A stretch of DNA of 64,000 nucleotides from Muriiphilus sp048268845 (GTDB lineage: Bacteria > Pseudomonadota > Alphaproteobacteria > Rhodobacterales > Rhodobacteraceae): contig JBLWUQ010000010.1 of assembly GCA_048268845.1 (NCBI GenBank), forward strand, positions 1 through 64,000. Reading direction: 5' to 3'. Each line of letters begins with the position of its first letter. Position 1 is the stretch's first letter. The notes beneath the pieces were generated by a model. The model did no database searches. It had not been told where the DNA came from and saw nothing but the letters and a program-made list of their open reading frames with translations. This document shows, one piece after another, positions 27,401-35,918 of this stretch. The position numbers and the translations under genes are program-made.

Positions 27401-27800
27401 CGCGAAACAGCTTGCGGTCCTCGGCCATCTCGATGGCCTCGCGCTTGGCGCCGATCAGCTCGACGCCGTATTCCTCGAGCACCCCCATGTCGGCCAGCGC
27501 CAGCGCGGTGTTCAGCCCGGTCTGCCCGCCCATGGTCGGCAGCAGCGCGTCGGGCCGTTCCTTCGCGATGATCTTGGCGACAACCTCGGGGGTGATCGGC
27601 TCGATATAGGTGGCGTCGGCCATTTCCGGGTCGGTCATGATCGTCGCCGGGTTCGAGTTCACCAGGATCACCCGGTAGCCCTCTTCACGCAGCGCCTTAC
27701 AGGCCTGAGCGCCGGAATAATCGAACTCGCAGGCCTGCCCGATGATGATGGGCCCCGCGCCGATGATCATGATGGACTTGATATCGGTTCTTTTGGGCAT
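24468..27800 (-). CDS. carB: Carbamoyl-phosphate synthase, large subunit
   Basis: A 1110-residue enzyme that makes carbamoyl phosphate for arginine and pyrimidine synthesis, with CarA supplying ammonia. It has two homologous synthetase halves, each with an ATP-grasp domain: half 1 begins [23 protein letters not shown] and contains [13 protein letters not shown], half 2 begins [22 protein letters not shown] and contains [13 protein letters not shown]. The C-terminal 140 residues form the MGS-like regulatory domain ([26 protein letters not shown]). carA is not adjacent. Its product feeds ArgF, encoded 5 kb away. Confidence 0.98.
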   Translation of the reverse strand: [1110 protein letters not shown]

Positions 27801-27863
27801 GGTCTCACCTGTGGCAGCGGGTCCGGGCCGCGACCAACCCGGCCGCGCGCAAATTCTCGTGGG

Positions 27864-29159
27864 TTATAGACGCGAGCGCACCGGGTGCAAGGGGCGATCC
27901 GGCTGCCCACCGAAAACCCCGAATAAAACGGCAAGGGCGACCATAGCCGGCAGACCGAACAGCACGACCTTCGACGTCGCCAGCCCTACTGCCGAAAGCG
28001 CGATCAAGGCAAAGGTGGCGAACGGAGCCAGCAGTAGCAGTCCCGCAAAGATGCTGAAACGTGGCCCCATCGCAGGTACCAAGGCAGGCGTCATCATCAC
28101 CGGCAGACAGAAATAATAGGCCCAGGCCACAGGCGCAGGCAACGACAGAAGAATGATCGCGGCGGGCCACACAGCCGCGAACTGCCGTGCTGGAACCGAA
28201 CGCCGCATCCATACGGCAAGCCCGGCAAGAATGCCTAGAAGAATGATCTGGTTCGCCGCCATCCATACTGCGGATTTCCGGAAAGCGAACCAACCCGTGT
28301 CGCCTCGGCCACCATCCGAAAGGAAGTTGGGGACGAAAATGGCCGGCTCGGTGGCGAAAACCGGTGCCAGCACCCGATCAAGTTGTAAGGATGTGCCGAC
28401 TTCAAGCGCGGTGCTGGATAGAGCGCGGAGCGTCAAAAGGAATATCTCGTGCAGCGGCCAACCCGCCAATCCGACCGATACAGCCGCCAGCCCGGTGCCA
28501 GCAACGAAGAATGCCGCCGCAGCGCGATATTGTCTCGCGGCCAGAAAAAGCACCACAAACAGCGCCGGATAGAGCTTGATCGACGCGGCAAAGGCCAATG
28601 CCACGCCCGCAGCCAATGGGGAATTGCTACGCAACCGCTCGAGTGCCAACGCGATCAAGAAAGTCACAACGATCTGTGGCTGGTTTTCGAAAAGCGCAAG
28701 TGCGCCGAACACCGTACCGAGGGTGATCGCCTGCCCCGCCGCGACAAACAAAAGTAGAGGCAGGGAAGGTCGCATGATCCTCCAAGCCAGCGCCCCGGTC
28801 GCGATCAAAAGCGCGATGTTGGCAACGCGCATAGCGCCCGAGAAGGATTGAAACGACATCAGATCGGTCAGCGGCGCGACCAATGCCGCCCAGAGCGGCG
28901 GATAAACGTAAGGATACACGACACCTTCGTAACCGGCTGCCCTGGCCCATTCCGCCCAATCGGCGGGAGGCAGCATGGTAAACAGGTCACCGTAGGAATT
29001 GTATATCGCGCCGAGTTCGTCTGCGTGAAATGCTTGCGCCGCGAGCCACAGCGCCAATAGATCCGAAGATCGCGGCGCAACATCCAGCACCACGATCAGC
29101 AACGCCGCCCAGATCAGAACGAACCCTGCCGTGATGCCCCATTGCCTGTTTCTTTCCAT
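27864..29159 (-). CDS. GT87-type (DUF2029) polyprenyl-phosphate glycosyltransferase-like membrane protein
   Basis: A 431-residue polytopic protein (start ATG 29159, MERNRQWGITAGFVLIW). A first membrane helix is followed by a periplasmic loop with DLFTMLPPADWAEW and VYPYVYPPLWAALVAPL, then about nine more hydrophobic segments. This layout, with an early Asp and the YPPL segment, fits the GT-C/GT87 mannosyltransferases that use lipid-linked sugars. The acceptor is unknown. Base composition is lower in GC than that of the neighbours, suggesting later acquisition. Confidence 0.7.
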   Translation of the reverse strand: MERNRQWGITAGFVLIWAALLIVVLDVAPRSSDLLALWLAAQAFHADELGAIYNSYGDLFTMLPPADWAEWARAAGYEGVVYPYVYPPLWAALVAPLTDLMSFQSFSGAMRVANIALLIATGALAWRIMRPSLPLLLFVAAGQAITLGTVFGALALFENQPQIVVTFLIALALERLRSNSPLAAGVALAFAASIKLYPALFVVLFLAARQYRAAAAFFVAGTGLAAVSVGLAGWPLHEIFLLTLRALSSTALEVGTSLQLDRVLAPVFATEPAIFVPNFLSDGGRGDTGWFAFRKSAVWMAANQIILLGILAGLAVWMRRSVPARQFAAVWPAAIILLSLPAPVAWAYYFCLPVMMTPALVPAMGPRFSIFAGLLLLAPFATFALIALSAVGLATSKVVLFGLPAMVALAVLFGVFGGQPDRPLHPVRSRL

Positions 29160-29212
29160 GATTGTCCGCGTAGCTTGGCAACCACGGCACTGCAAGCTTT
29201 TACAACCGCGCT

Positions 29213-30439
29213 CTATTCGGCGGCCTTGGCGTGGGTCTGCTCCCTGTCGCGATAGAGATAGTCGCGCGTGATCGGCGCGGCGGCGAAGTGCTTGCCGATC
29301 TGGACCTGATAGACCAAAAGCTTGCCGACGGCGAAACTCGCCTCCATCGACAACAGGTAATAGCGCCACATCCGCACGAACCGGTCGTCATAGAGCGCCC
29401 GCGCCTCGTCCACCCTCGCCATGAACCGGTCATGCCAGAGGCCGAGCGTCTTGGCATAATGCAGCCTGAGCACCTCGATATCGGTCGAGATCAGCCCGGC
29501 CCGGTCGACCGCGCCCTGCATCTCGGACAGCGCCGGGGAATAGCCGCCGGGGAAGATGTATTTCACCATCCAGGTGTCGGCCTCGTTGGGCGGCCCGACA
29601 TGGCCGATCGAGTGGATCAGCGCCAGTCCGTCTTCGTTCAGGTGATCGCGCACGAAGCGGAAATACTCGTCGTAATGCGGCACGCCGACATGCTCGAACA
29701 TCCCCACAGATACGATCCGGTCAAAGCTCTCGGGCACCTGCCGATAGTCCAGCAGCCGGAACTCGACCTGGTCGGCAAGCCCGGCCTCTTTCGCACGCTT
29801 CACCGCCACCGCGTGCTGTTCCTTCGACAGCGTGACACCCACTACCCGCGCGCCATAATCGCGCGCCAGCGTCAGCGCCATGCCGCCCCAGCCACAGCCA
29901 ATATCAAGCACGCGCATGCCCGGCTCAATCAGCAACTTGTGCGCGATATGCTGCTTCTTGGCCTCCTGCGCCTCGTCCAGCGTCATGCCGTCATGCGCGA
30001 AATAGGCGCAGGAATATTGCCGGTCGGCGTCGAGAAACAGCCCGTAAAGCTCGCCCGACAGGTCATAGTGATGCGCCACGTTGGCCTGCGCCTTGCCGAC
30101 CGGCGCGAACTGGCGAAACCGCCGCGCCATGACCCGCGCGCCGTCCAGCGGCCGCTGGAACCACGCCGATCCGGCGTTGTTGATGTTGGGGATCATCAGG
30201 TCGAAGAAGGCGCGCAGATCGTCGTTCTCGATCTCGAAGGTGCCGTCCATATAGGCTTCACCAACGGCCAGGTTCGGATTGCGCAGGATGCGTGCCGGCA
30301 ATCGCGGGTCCTTGATCGTAACGCCAAGCACGGGCGCGCCCTTCCCGTAATCCCTGGTCTTGCCGTCCCAAAATGTCACCCGCAACGTGCCTGCCTGCAC
30401 GATATGCGAAAGAAGGTGATCCAGAAAAACGCGCCACAT
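29213..30439 (-). CDS. cfa: Cyclopropane-fatty-acyl-phospholipid synthase family
   Basis: A 408-residue SAM-dependent enzyme. The N-terminal part (VGEAYMDGTFEIENDDLRAFFDL) is the lipid-binding domain; NVAHHYDLSGELYGLFLD with YSCAYF is the CFA signature, VLDIGCGWGGMALTLA the SAM site and FEHVGVPHYDEYF a catalytic segment. It methylenates unsaturated acyl chains of membrane phospholipids, a response to acid, oxidative or singlet-oxygen stress in Rhodobacterales. The gene is divergent from aspS across a 260-base region containing a 14-bp palindrome. Confidence 0.92.
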   Translation of the reverse strand: MWRVFLDHLLSHIVQAGTLRVTFWDGKTRDYGKGAPVLGVTIKDPRLPARILRNPNLAVGEAYMDGTFEIENDDLRAFFDLMIPNINNAGSAWFQRPLDGARVMARRFRQFAPVGKAQANVAHHYDLSGELYGLFLDADRQYSCAYFAHDGMTLDEAQEAKKQHIAHKLLIEPGMRVLDIGCGWGGMALTLARDYGARVVGVTLSKEQHAVAVKRAKEAGLADQVEFRLLDYRQVPESFDRIVSVGMFEHVGVPHYDEYFRFVRDHLNEDGLALIHSIGHVGPPNEADTWMVKYIFPGGYSPALSEMQGAVDRAGLISTDIEVLRLHYAKTLGLWHDRFMARVDEARALYDDRFVRMWRYYLLSMEASFAVGKLLVYQVQIGKHFAAAPITRDYLYRDREQTHAKAAE

Positions 30440-30591
30440 AGCGGTCTCCTTTTCACTCCGGCGCCGGGCCGGTCCCTGGTTGCTGGCCGATTTTCGCGCT
30501 CCGGGAACTCCACCCCCGTGCGGTGTCGCCAGTTATCATCTTGTCACGCACCGGAATGTTTTTCAATTCGCGCCTGAATGTAAAGCATTTT

Positions 30592-30605
30592 CCTGCAATT
30601 GCAGG
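30592..30605. promoter_or_regulatory. Perfect 14-bp palindrome between cfa and aspS
   Basis: CCTGCAATTGCAGG is a perfect inverted repeat in the middle of the divergent cfa/aspS intergenic region, about 150 bases before cfa and 95 before aspS. It may be an operator for cfa; the regulator is not known. Confidence 0.4.
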
Positions 30606-30636
30606 CCCGACGGCGGATCTGCACCGGCGATCAGGG

Positions 30637-30665
30637 TTGACTTTCCAACGGTGGCGCGCTGTATC
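30637..30665 (+). promoter_or_regulatory. Sigma-70 promoter candidate of aspS
   Basis: TTGACT (30637-30642), a 17-base spacer and TGTATC (30660-30665) lie about 35 bases before the aspS start codon. Confidence 0.5.
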
Positions 30666-30699
30666 GCCACGGACCACTTGCAGCGTTCCGGGGACCATC

Positions 30700-32637
30700 A
30701 TGCACGCCTATCGCAGCCATACCTGCGCCGACCTGACCAAAGCCGATGTGGGCAGCGTCGTGCGCCTTTCCGGCTGGGTGCACCGCGTCCGTGACCACGG
30801 CGGCGTGTTGTTCATCGACCTGCGCGACCATTACGGCATCACCCAGGTGCTGGCCGACTCCGACAGCCCGGTGTTTTCCGAGGTCGAGAAACTGCGCTCG
30901 GAATGGTGCATCCGCATCGACGGCAAGGTGCTGGCGCGCGACGAAACCCTTGTGAACCCGAAACTGCCCACCGGCGCGATCGAGGTGTTCATTCAGGACA
31001 TGGAAGTGCTGGGTGCGTCCGAGGAACTGCCGCTGATGGTGTTCGGCGATCAGGAATACCCGGAAGAAACCCGGCTGAAATACCGCTATCTCGACCTGCG
31101 CCGCGAGGCGATGCAGGAAAACATGAAGCTGCGCTCGGACGTCGTGGCCTCGATGCGCAAACGCATGTGGGACAAGGGCTTTCGCGAATACCAGACGCCG
31201 ATCATCACCGCCTCGTCGCCCGAAGGCGCGCGCGACTTCCTCGTGCCGTCGCGCCTGCACCCCGGCCGGTTCTACGCGCTGCCGCAGGCGCCGCAGCAGT
31301 TCAAGCAGCTCCTGATGGTCTCGGGCTTCGACAAGTATTTCCAGATCGCGCCGTGCTTTCGTGACGAAGACCCCCGCGCCGACCGCTCGCCCACGGATTT
31401 CTACCAGCTCGACATCGAGATGAGCTTCGTCACTCAGGAAGACGTCTTCGCCACCACCCAGCCGGTGCTGCAAGGCGTGTTCGAGGAGTTTGCGAACGGC
31501 AAGAAGGTCGACACCGACTGGCCGCTGATCAGCTACCGCGACTCGGCGCTCTGGTATGGCACCGACAAGCCCGACCTGCGTAACCCGATCCGGATGCAGG
31601 TGGTCAGCGACCATTTCGCCGGGTCCGGTTTCGCCATCTTCGCCAAGCTGCTCGAACAGGACGGCACCGAGATCCGCGCCATCCCCGCCCCGACAGGCGG
31701 CTCGCGCAAGTTCTGCGACCGGATGAACGCCTTTGCCCAGAAAGAGGGCCTGCCGGGGATGGGGTATATTTTCTGGCGTGAGAAAACACTGACACAAGAG
31801 GACGTCGACACCCTAAGTGAAGACTTCAAGCGATGGGAAGAGAGCTTTCTGAACGAGAAAGCCAACGAAGCTCTCGGGGGAAAGTCCGGAGTGGCCTACA
31901 TCCGGTATTCGCCACAGGATGTGGAGTTTCATGCAGAGGTTGGAAGCAGCTGGCTCGAGGGGGCCGGCCCGCTGGCCAAGAACATCGGCCCCGCGCGCAC
32001 CGAGGCGATCCGCCAGCAGTTGGGCCTTGGCGTCGGCGACGCGGCGTTCTTCCTCGGCGGCAAGCCCAAGAGCTTCGAGCGTGTCGCCGGGCTGGCGCGC
32101 AACGTGATCGGTGACGAGCTTGGGCTGACCGACAAGGACCGTTTCGCCTTCGCCTGGATCGTCGATTTCCCGATCTACCAGAAGGACGAGGAAACCGGCG
32201 ACATCGACTTCGAGCACAACCCGTTCTCGATGCCGCAGGGCGGGCTTGAGGCGCTCGACGGCGAACCGCTCGAGGTGCTGGGCTGGCAATACGATCTGGC
32301 CTGCAACGGCGCCGAGATCCTCTCGGGTGCGATCCGCAACCACAAGCCCGAGATCATGTTCCGGGCGTTCGAGATCGCCGGTTATGGCGAGGACGAGGTG
32401 CGCAAGCGGTTTGGCGGGCTGGTCAACGCCTTCCAGTATGGCGCCCCGCCGCACGGGGGCTGCGCCGCCGGGATCGACCGCATCGTGATGCTGCTGGCCG
32501 GCGAGGAAACCATCCGCGACGTCGTGCTGTTCCCGATGAACCAGCGCGCCGAAGACCTGATGATGAACGCGCCTTCCGAGCCGACCAACGAGCAGTTGCG
32601 CGAGTTGCACCTGCGGGTGGTCGACGCGAAGGCGTGA
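30700..32637 (+). CDS. aspS: Aspartyl-tRNA synthetase with an in-frame insert
   Basis: A 645-residue class II synthetase (ATG 30700, MHAYRSHTCADL). N-terminal OB anticodon-binding domain (VGSVVRLSGWVHRVRDHGGVLFIDLRDHYG), then the catalytic core: motif 1 region MWDKGFREYQTPIIT, motif 2 CFRDEDPRADRSPTDFYQLDIE, the GAD domain, and motif 3 PPHGGCAAGIDRIVML. Bacterial AspRS is about 590 residues; the surplus of about 54-57 residues lies at residues 361-418 inside the GAD domain, between GMGYIFWR and EGAGPLAKNIG. The DNA there (31780-31955) drops in GC (29 G/C in the line at 31801). Frame and catalytic motifs are intact, so the enzyme should work. Confidence 0.96.
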   Translation: MHAYRSHTCADLTKADVGSVVRLSGWVHRVRDHGGVLFIDLRDHYGITQVLADSDSPVFSEVEKLRSEWCIRIDGKVLARDETLVNPKLPTGAIEVFIQDMEVLGASEELPLMVFGDQEYPEETRLKYRYLDLRREAMQENMKLRSDVVASMRKRMWDKGFREYQTPIITASSPEGARDFLVPSRLHPGRFYALPQAPQQFKQLLMVSGFDKYFQIAPCFRDEDPRADRSPTDFYQLDIEMSFVTQEDVFATTQPVLQGVFEEFANGKKVDTDWPLISYRDSALWYGTDKPDLRNPIRMQVVSDHFAGSGFAIFAKLLEQDGTEIRAIPAPTGGSRKFCDRMNAFAQKEGLPGMGYIFWREKTLTQEDVDTLSEDFKRWEESFLNEKANEALGGKSGVAYIRYSPQDVEFHAEVGSSWLEGAGPLAKNIGPARTEAIRQQLGLGVGDAAFFLGGKPKSFERVAGLARNVIGDELGLTDKDRFAFAWIVDFPIYQKDEETGDIDFEHNPFSMPQGGLEALDGEPLEVLGWQYDLACNGAEILSGAIRNHKPEIMFRAFEIAGYGEDEVRKRFGGLVNAFQYGAPPHGGCAAGIDRIVMLLAGEETIRDVVLFPMNQRAEDLMMNAPSEPTNEQLRELHLRVVDAKA

Positions 32638-32703
32638 TCGCCCGCGCCTCGCTGCACGAATGACGCGCGCGCGGGTGGGTCCCGTCCGGTCGGTGCGCGG
32701 GAT

Positions 32704-33180
32704 TCAGTCCTCCAGATGGTCTTTGCGCTTGCGCTCGACCAGCTTGAGTTCCCTGGCCTTGCGGGCCTCGAAACGGGCGCCGTAGCCTTCGTTCTCGGCC
32801 GCGTCGATCACCTCCCGGGCGCGGGTGAAGACCTCGTCTTCCTCCTCGTCGATATGGTGGTGGTAATCATGCGCGAGCTTGTGGAACTTGTTCAGCCAGC
32901 CGGATGACGCCATGTCCATCTCGTTGAGGTCTTCGATCAGATCGTCAAGCTCGGCATGTTCCTCGACCGAGTGGCGCGCCCTGTCCTGCCCCCAGGTCTT
33001 GGACATCAGCCTGGAGTAGAAGGTTTCCTCCTCGGCCGCCGCATGCGCCTTCACGTCGAAATAGAACTCCTTCCAGGCGGCCTTGCGGGCATCGGAATCG
33101 CCTGACGTGTCGGCGATCCTGTCGAGCAGGTCGCGGTGATGCTTGTGGTCGGCCTTGATGGCTTCGTAAATCGAGGGCAT
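32704..33180 (-). CDS. Hemerythrin HHE domain-containing protein
   Basis: A 158-residue four-helix protein. Candidate di-iron ligands: DHKHHRDLLDRI, AHAAAEEETFYSRL, EEHAELDDLIEDL and HDYHHHIDEEEDEVF, the His/Glu pattern of the HHE family. These proteins bind O2, NO or iron, or act in oxidative and nitrosative stress defence. The C-terminal 30 residues are highly charged. Monocistronic, GGAG upstream of the ATG. Confidence 0.9.
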   Translation of the reverse strand: MPSIYEAIKADHKHHRDLLDRIADTSGDSDARKAAWKEFYFDVKAHAAAEEETFYSRLMSKTWGQDRARHSVEEHAELDDLIEDLNEMDMASSGWLNKFHKLAHDYHHHIDEEEDEVFTRAREVIDAAENEGYGARFEARKARELKLVERKRKDHLED

Positions 33181-33333
33181 TTCCGTCTCCGTCCTGGTTC
33201 ATGTCGCGACACGAACGCGCGATGGCGGCACTGAGTTCCGTCTTGCCCCCGTATCGACCGGATCATCGACGCCGACGAAAAAGCGGCGCGCTCTGCCAAG
33301 CGCGCCGCCCTGCCCTTCGATCCACTCACGAGA

Positions 33334-33522
33334 TCAGCTGGGGGTAACCTCTGTCTGCTGCCCGAAACCGGCAGCCTTGCCCGACACCCGGCCATGCTCT
33401 GACGCGGTGACGCCAGCCGCGACCGAGGCCGTCAGAACCACGATCCCGGTCGCCAGGACAAGCCAGTCGATCACGGCGTTGTCGAACCTTGTGTCGGTGA
33501 GGCGGTCAAAAATCCTGGACAT
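33334..33522 (-). CDS. Small membrane protein of unknown function
   Basis: A 62-residue protein: N-terminal MSRIFDRLTDTRFDNAVIDW, one hydrophobic helix (LVLATGIVVLTASVAAGV, about residues 21-40) and a polar tail. The arrangement resembles short Rhodobacterales envelope proteins of unknown role. No family function is known to me. It stands alone between hemerythrin (same strand) and a divergent GNAT gene. Confidence 0.6.
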   Translation of the reverse strand: MSRIFDRLTDTRFDNAVIDWLVLATGIVVLTASVAAGVTASEHGRVSGKAAGFGQQTEVTPS

Positions 33523-33677
33523 CTCGAATTCCCCGGTGGCCTGGTCGCAATGTGCCGCCGAAATCGGGCGGCAATGGGGTCGGCCCGGGCCAAAACCCGG
33601 ACGGTTTGGGGGATTCTCGGTGGCGGGGTCAGGTGCTTTGCCCTATTGCTGGCGGTCGGATCAAACGGGGGGCTGCG

Positions 33678-34397
33678 ATGGCCGAAAATCGGGATATCGG
33701 TGCAAGCGTCGCTGGCTGGAAGGCGCCGCCTCGACCGCAGGGTGACAGGCTCGAAGGGCGCTATGCCCGGCTTGAACGCCTGGCGGCCGACACCCATGCC
33801 GCCGATCTGTTCAAGGCCAACAGCGTCTCGGACGCGATCTGGGACTACATGCCCTATGGTCCCTTCGCCTCGTCGTCGGCCTATCACCGCTGGGTGCGCG
33901 AGGTCGAGGCGGCGGACGATCCGCTGTTCTACGCGATCAGGAACCGCGACGCGGGCCAGTGGCAGGGGGTCGCGAGCTACCTCCGGATCGCGCCCGAGGC
34001 CGGGTCGATCGAGGTCGGGCACATCAACCTGTCGCCGGCGCTGCAGCGCACGCGGGCGGCGACCGAGGCGATGTATCTGATGATGCAATGGGCCTTCGAG
34101 GCCGGGTATCGGCGCTACGAGTGGAAGTGCAACGCGCTCAACCTTGCCTCGCGCCGGGCGGCGCAGCGGCTGGGGTTCAGCTACGAGGGTATTTTCCGGC
34201 AAGCGACGGTGGTGAAGGGGCGCAACCGCGACACGGCGTGGTTCGCGGTGATCGACGCCGAATGGCCCGGCCTGCAAGAGGCGTTCCGGGCCTGGCTGTC
34301 GCCGTCGAATTTCGACGCCGAAGGCCACCAGATCGAGCGGCTGGGCGATCTGACCCGGCTGGTGCGCGTGGCTGACGATCCGGCGTTGCAACGCTGA
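33678..34397 (+). CDS. GNAT family N-acetyltransferase
   Basis: A 239-residue protein (ATG 33678, MAENRDIGASVAGW) of the RimJ/RimL-like GNAT group: LEGRYARLERLA, WDYMPYGPF, IEVGHINLSPALQRTRAATEAMYLMMQWAFE, and WKCNALNLASRRAAQRLGFSYEGIFRQA carries the acetyl-CoA-binding turn and the C-terminal signature. Homologs acetylate ribosomal or other protein N-termini or small amines; the substrate is not predictable. It converges with the response regulator gene three bases downstream. Confidence 0.88.
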   Translation: MAENRDIGASVAGWKAPPRPQGDRLEGRYARLERLAADTHAADLFKANSVSDAIWDYMPYGPFASSSAYHRWVREVEAADDPLFYAIRNRDAGQWQGVASYLRIAPEAGSIEVGHINLSPALQRTRAATEAMYLMMQWAFEAGYRRYEWKCNALNLASRRAAQRLGFSYEGIFRQATVVKGRNRDTAWFAVIDAEWPGLQEAFRAWLSPSNFDAEGHQIERLGDLTRLVRVADDPALQR

Positions 34398-34400
34398 CAT

Positions 34401-35093
34401 TCAGACCACCTGCGCCCGCGACAGACGTTCCTCGACCAGATGCACGACGCGCCGCAGCGCGCCATCGGCGCCCGTTTGCGCAAGCTGACCGGCAGCGGCG
34501 GCAAGGGGCGCATCATGCGCGCCGATTGCAACTCCGGTCAGAAGCTGCGCGACATAGCTGCGCGCGCCGCTGTCGCCCAGGCTGAGTATCTCGGCCACAT
34601 GGGTCAGGTCGTCGGCAAAGGCCACTTGATCCGGCAGGATCCTGTCGTTCGGCACCTCCTGCGGTCCCGACGCCACCCTGCCGCCCGGCAGCGCCGAGAG
34701 CAGCACGCGCTGAAACAGCGCAAGGCTTTCCACCGGCTTGGCGAGGAAGGCATCGGCCCCGGCCGCAAGTGCCGCGGCTTCGCCGTCGGGGTCGCCGCTC
34801 ATCCCCAGGATCGCGGGCAGGCGCGGCCGCGCGCGTGCAAGATCGGCGATCAGGTCGGCGCCCGAGCCATCCGGCAATCCGATATCGACGATCACCACCG
34901 AGGGCCGGTAGACCGCCAGATGCCGGTGCGCGGCGCCAAGGCTGTCGGCGCGGCGGATGCGGGCGCCGGAGCGGATCGACAACAGCCGGATCGCCTCGGA
35001 GGCGAAGCGGCTGTCCTCGACGACAAGGACGGTCAGGCCGTGCAACGGACGCTCAGGCCCGCCCGGCGGCAGATAGAATCGGTCATCGCTCAT
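34401..35093 (-). CDS. Response regulator receiver-domain protein
   Basis: A 230-residue protein; ATG 35093 (MSDDRFYLPPG) is chosen because AAAGGA lies nine bases before it, whereas it abuts the Met three codons upstream. Residues about 20-140 form a receiver domain: VVEDSRFASEAI, the phospho-acceptor Asp in VVIVDIGLPDGSG, and the Lys in FLAKPVESL. The C-terminal 90 residues are helical, without a recognisable output domain; the segment resembles a histidine-phosphotransfer-like four-helix fold but I see no clear phospho-His. No partner kinase is nearby. Confidence 0.82.
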   Translation of the reverse strand: MSDDRFYLPPGGPERPLHGLTVLVVEDSRFASEAIRLLSIRSGARIRRADSLGAAHRHLAVYRPSVVIVDIGLPDGSGADLIADLARARPRLPAILGMSGDPDGEAAALAAGADAFLAKPVESLALFQRVLLSALPGGRVASGPQEVPNDRILPDQVAFADDLTHVAEILSLGDSGARSYVAQLLTGVAIGAHDAPLAAAAGQLAQTGADGALRRVVHLVEERLSRAQVV

Positions 35094-35232
35094 GGCATTC
35101 ATTCCTTTCACCACCAGCGAACCACGAATCTCCTTAAAAGGTCGTAAACCTGCGCGCGCTGCGACGTTGCGCTGCCCTTGCGGCGGGGCGGAGCGGCGGG
35201 CATAACCGGGCGGAGCAAGGATGGAGACCCCG

Positions 35233-35636
<404 letters not shown>

Positions 35637-35637
<1 letters not shown>

Positions 35638-35918
35638 TGTCCGTCACCGGCGCAATTGTCCTGTTCGTGGTGCTCTGGTTCATGATGATGTTCATCATCC
35701 TGCCGATCCGCGCCCGCAGTCAGGCCGACGAGGGAAGTGTCGTCCCCGGCACGCCCGAGGGTGCGCCGGCGGACTTCCGTCTGGGGCGCACGGTGCTGAT
35801 CGTGACGCTCTGGGCGCTGCTGGTCTGGGCGATATCTGCCGGGATCGTTCTGTCGGGCTGGATCTCGATCGAGGATCTCGACTGGATGAACGTGCTGGAC
35901 GAGCGGGTGCCGAACTAG
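35637..35918 (+). CDS. DUF1467 family small membrane protein
   Basis: A 93-residue protein with two membrane helices (IVLFVVLWFMMMFIILPI and VLIVTLWALLVWAISAGIVL) joined by a charged linker with RARSQADEG. This fits DUF1467, an alphaproteobacterial family of unknown function usually coded next to the epimerase gene. It overlaps the convergent EI24 gene by four bases. Confidence 0.87.

Noticed and set aside
24534..27869. A 1111-codon open frame on the strand opposite carB
   Set aside because: It is the GC-driven shadow of carB: Arg/His/Gly/Asp-rich, without any family motif.
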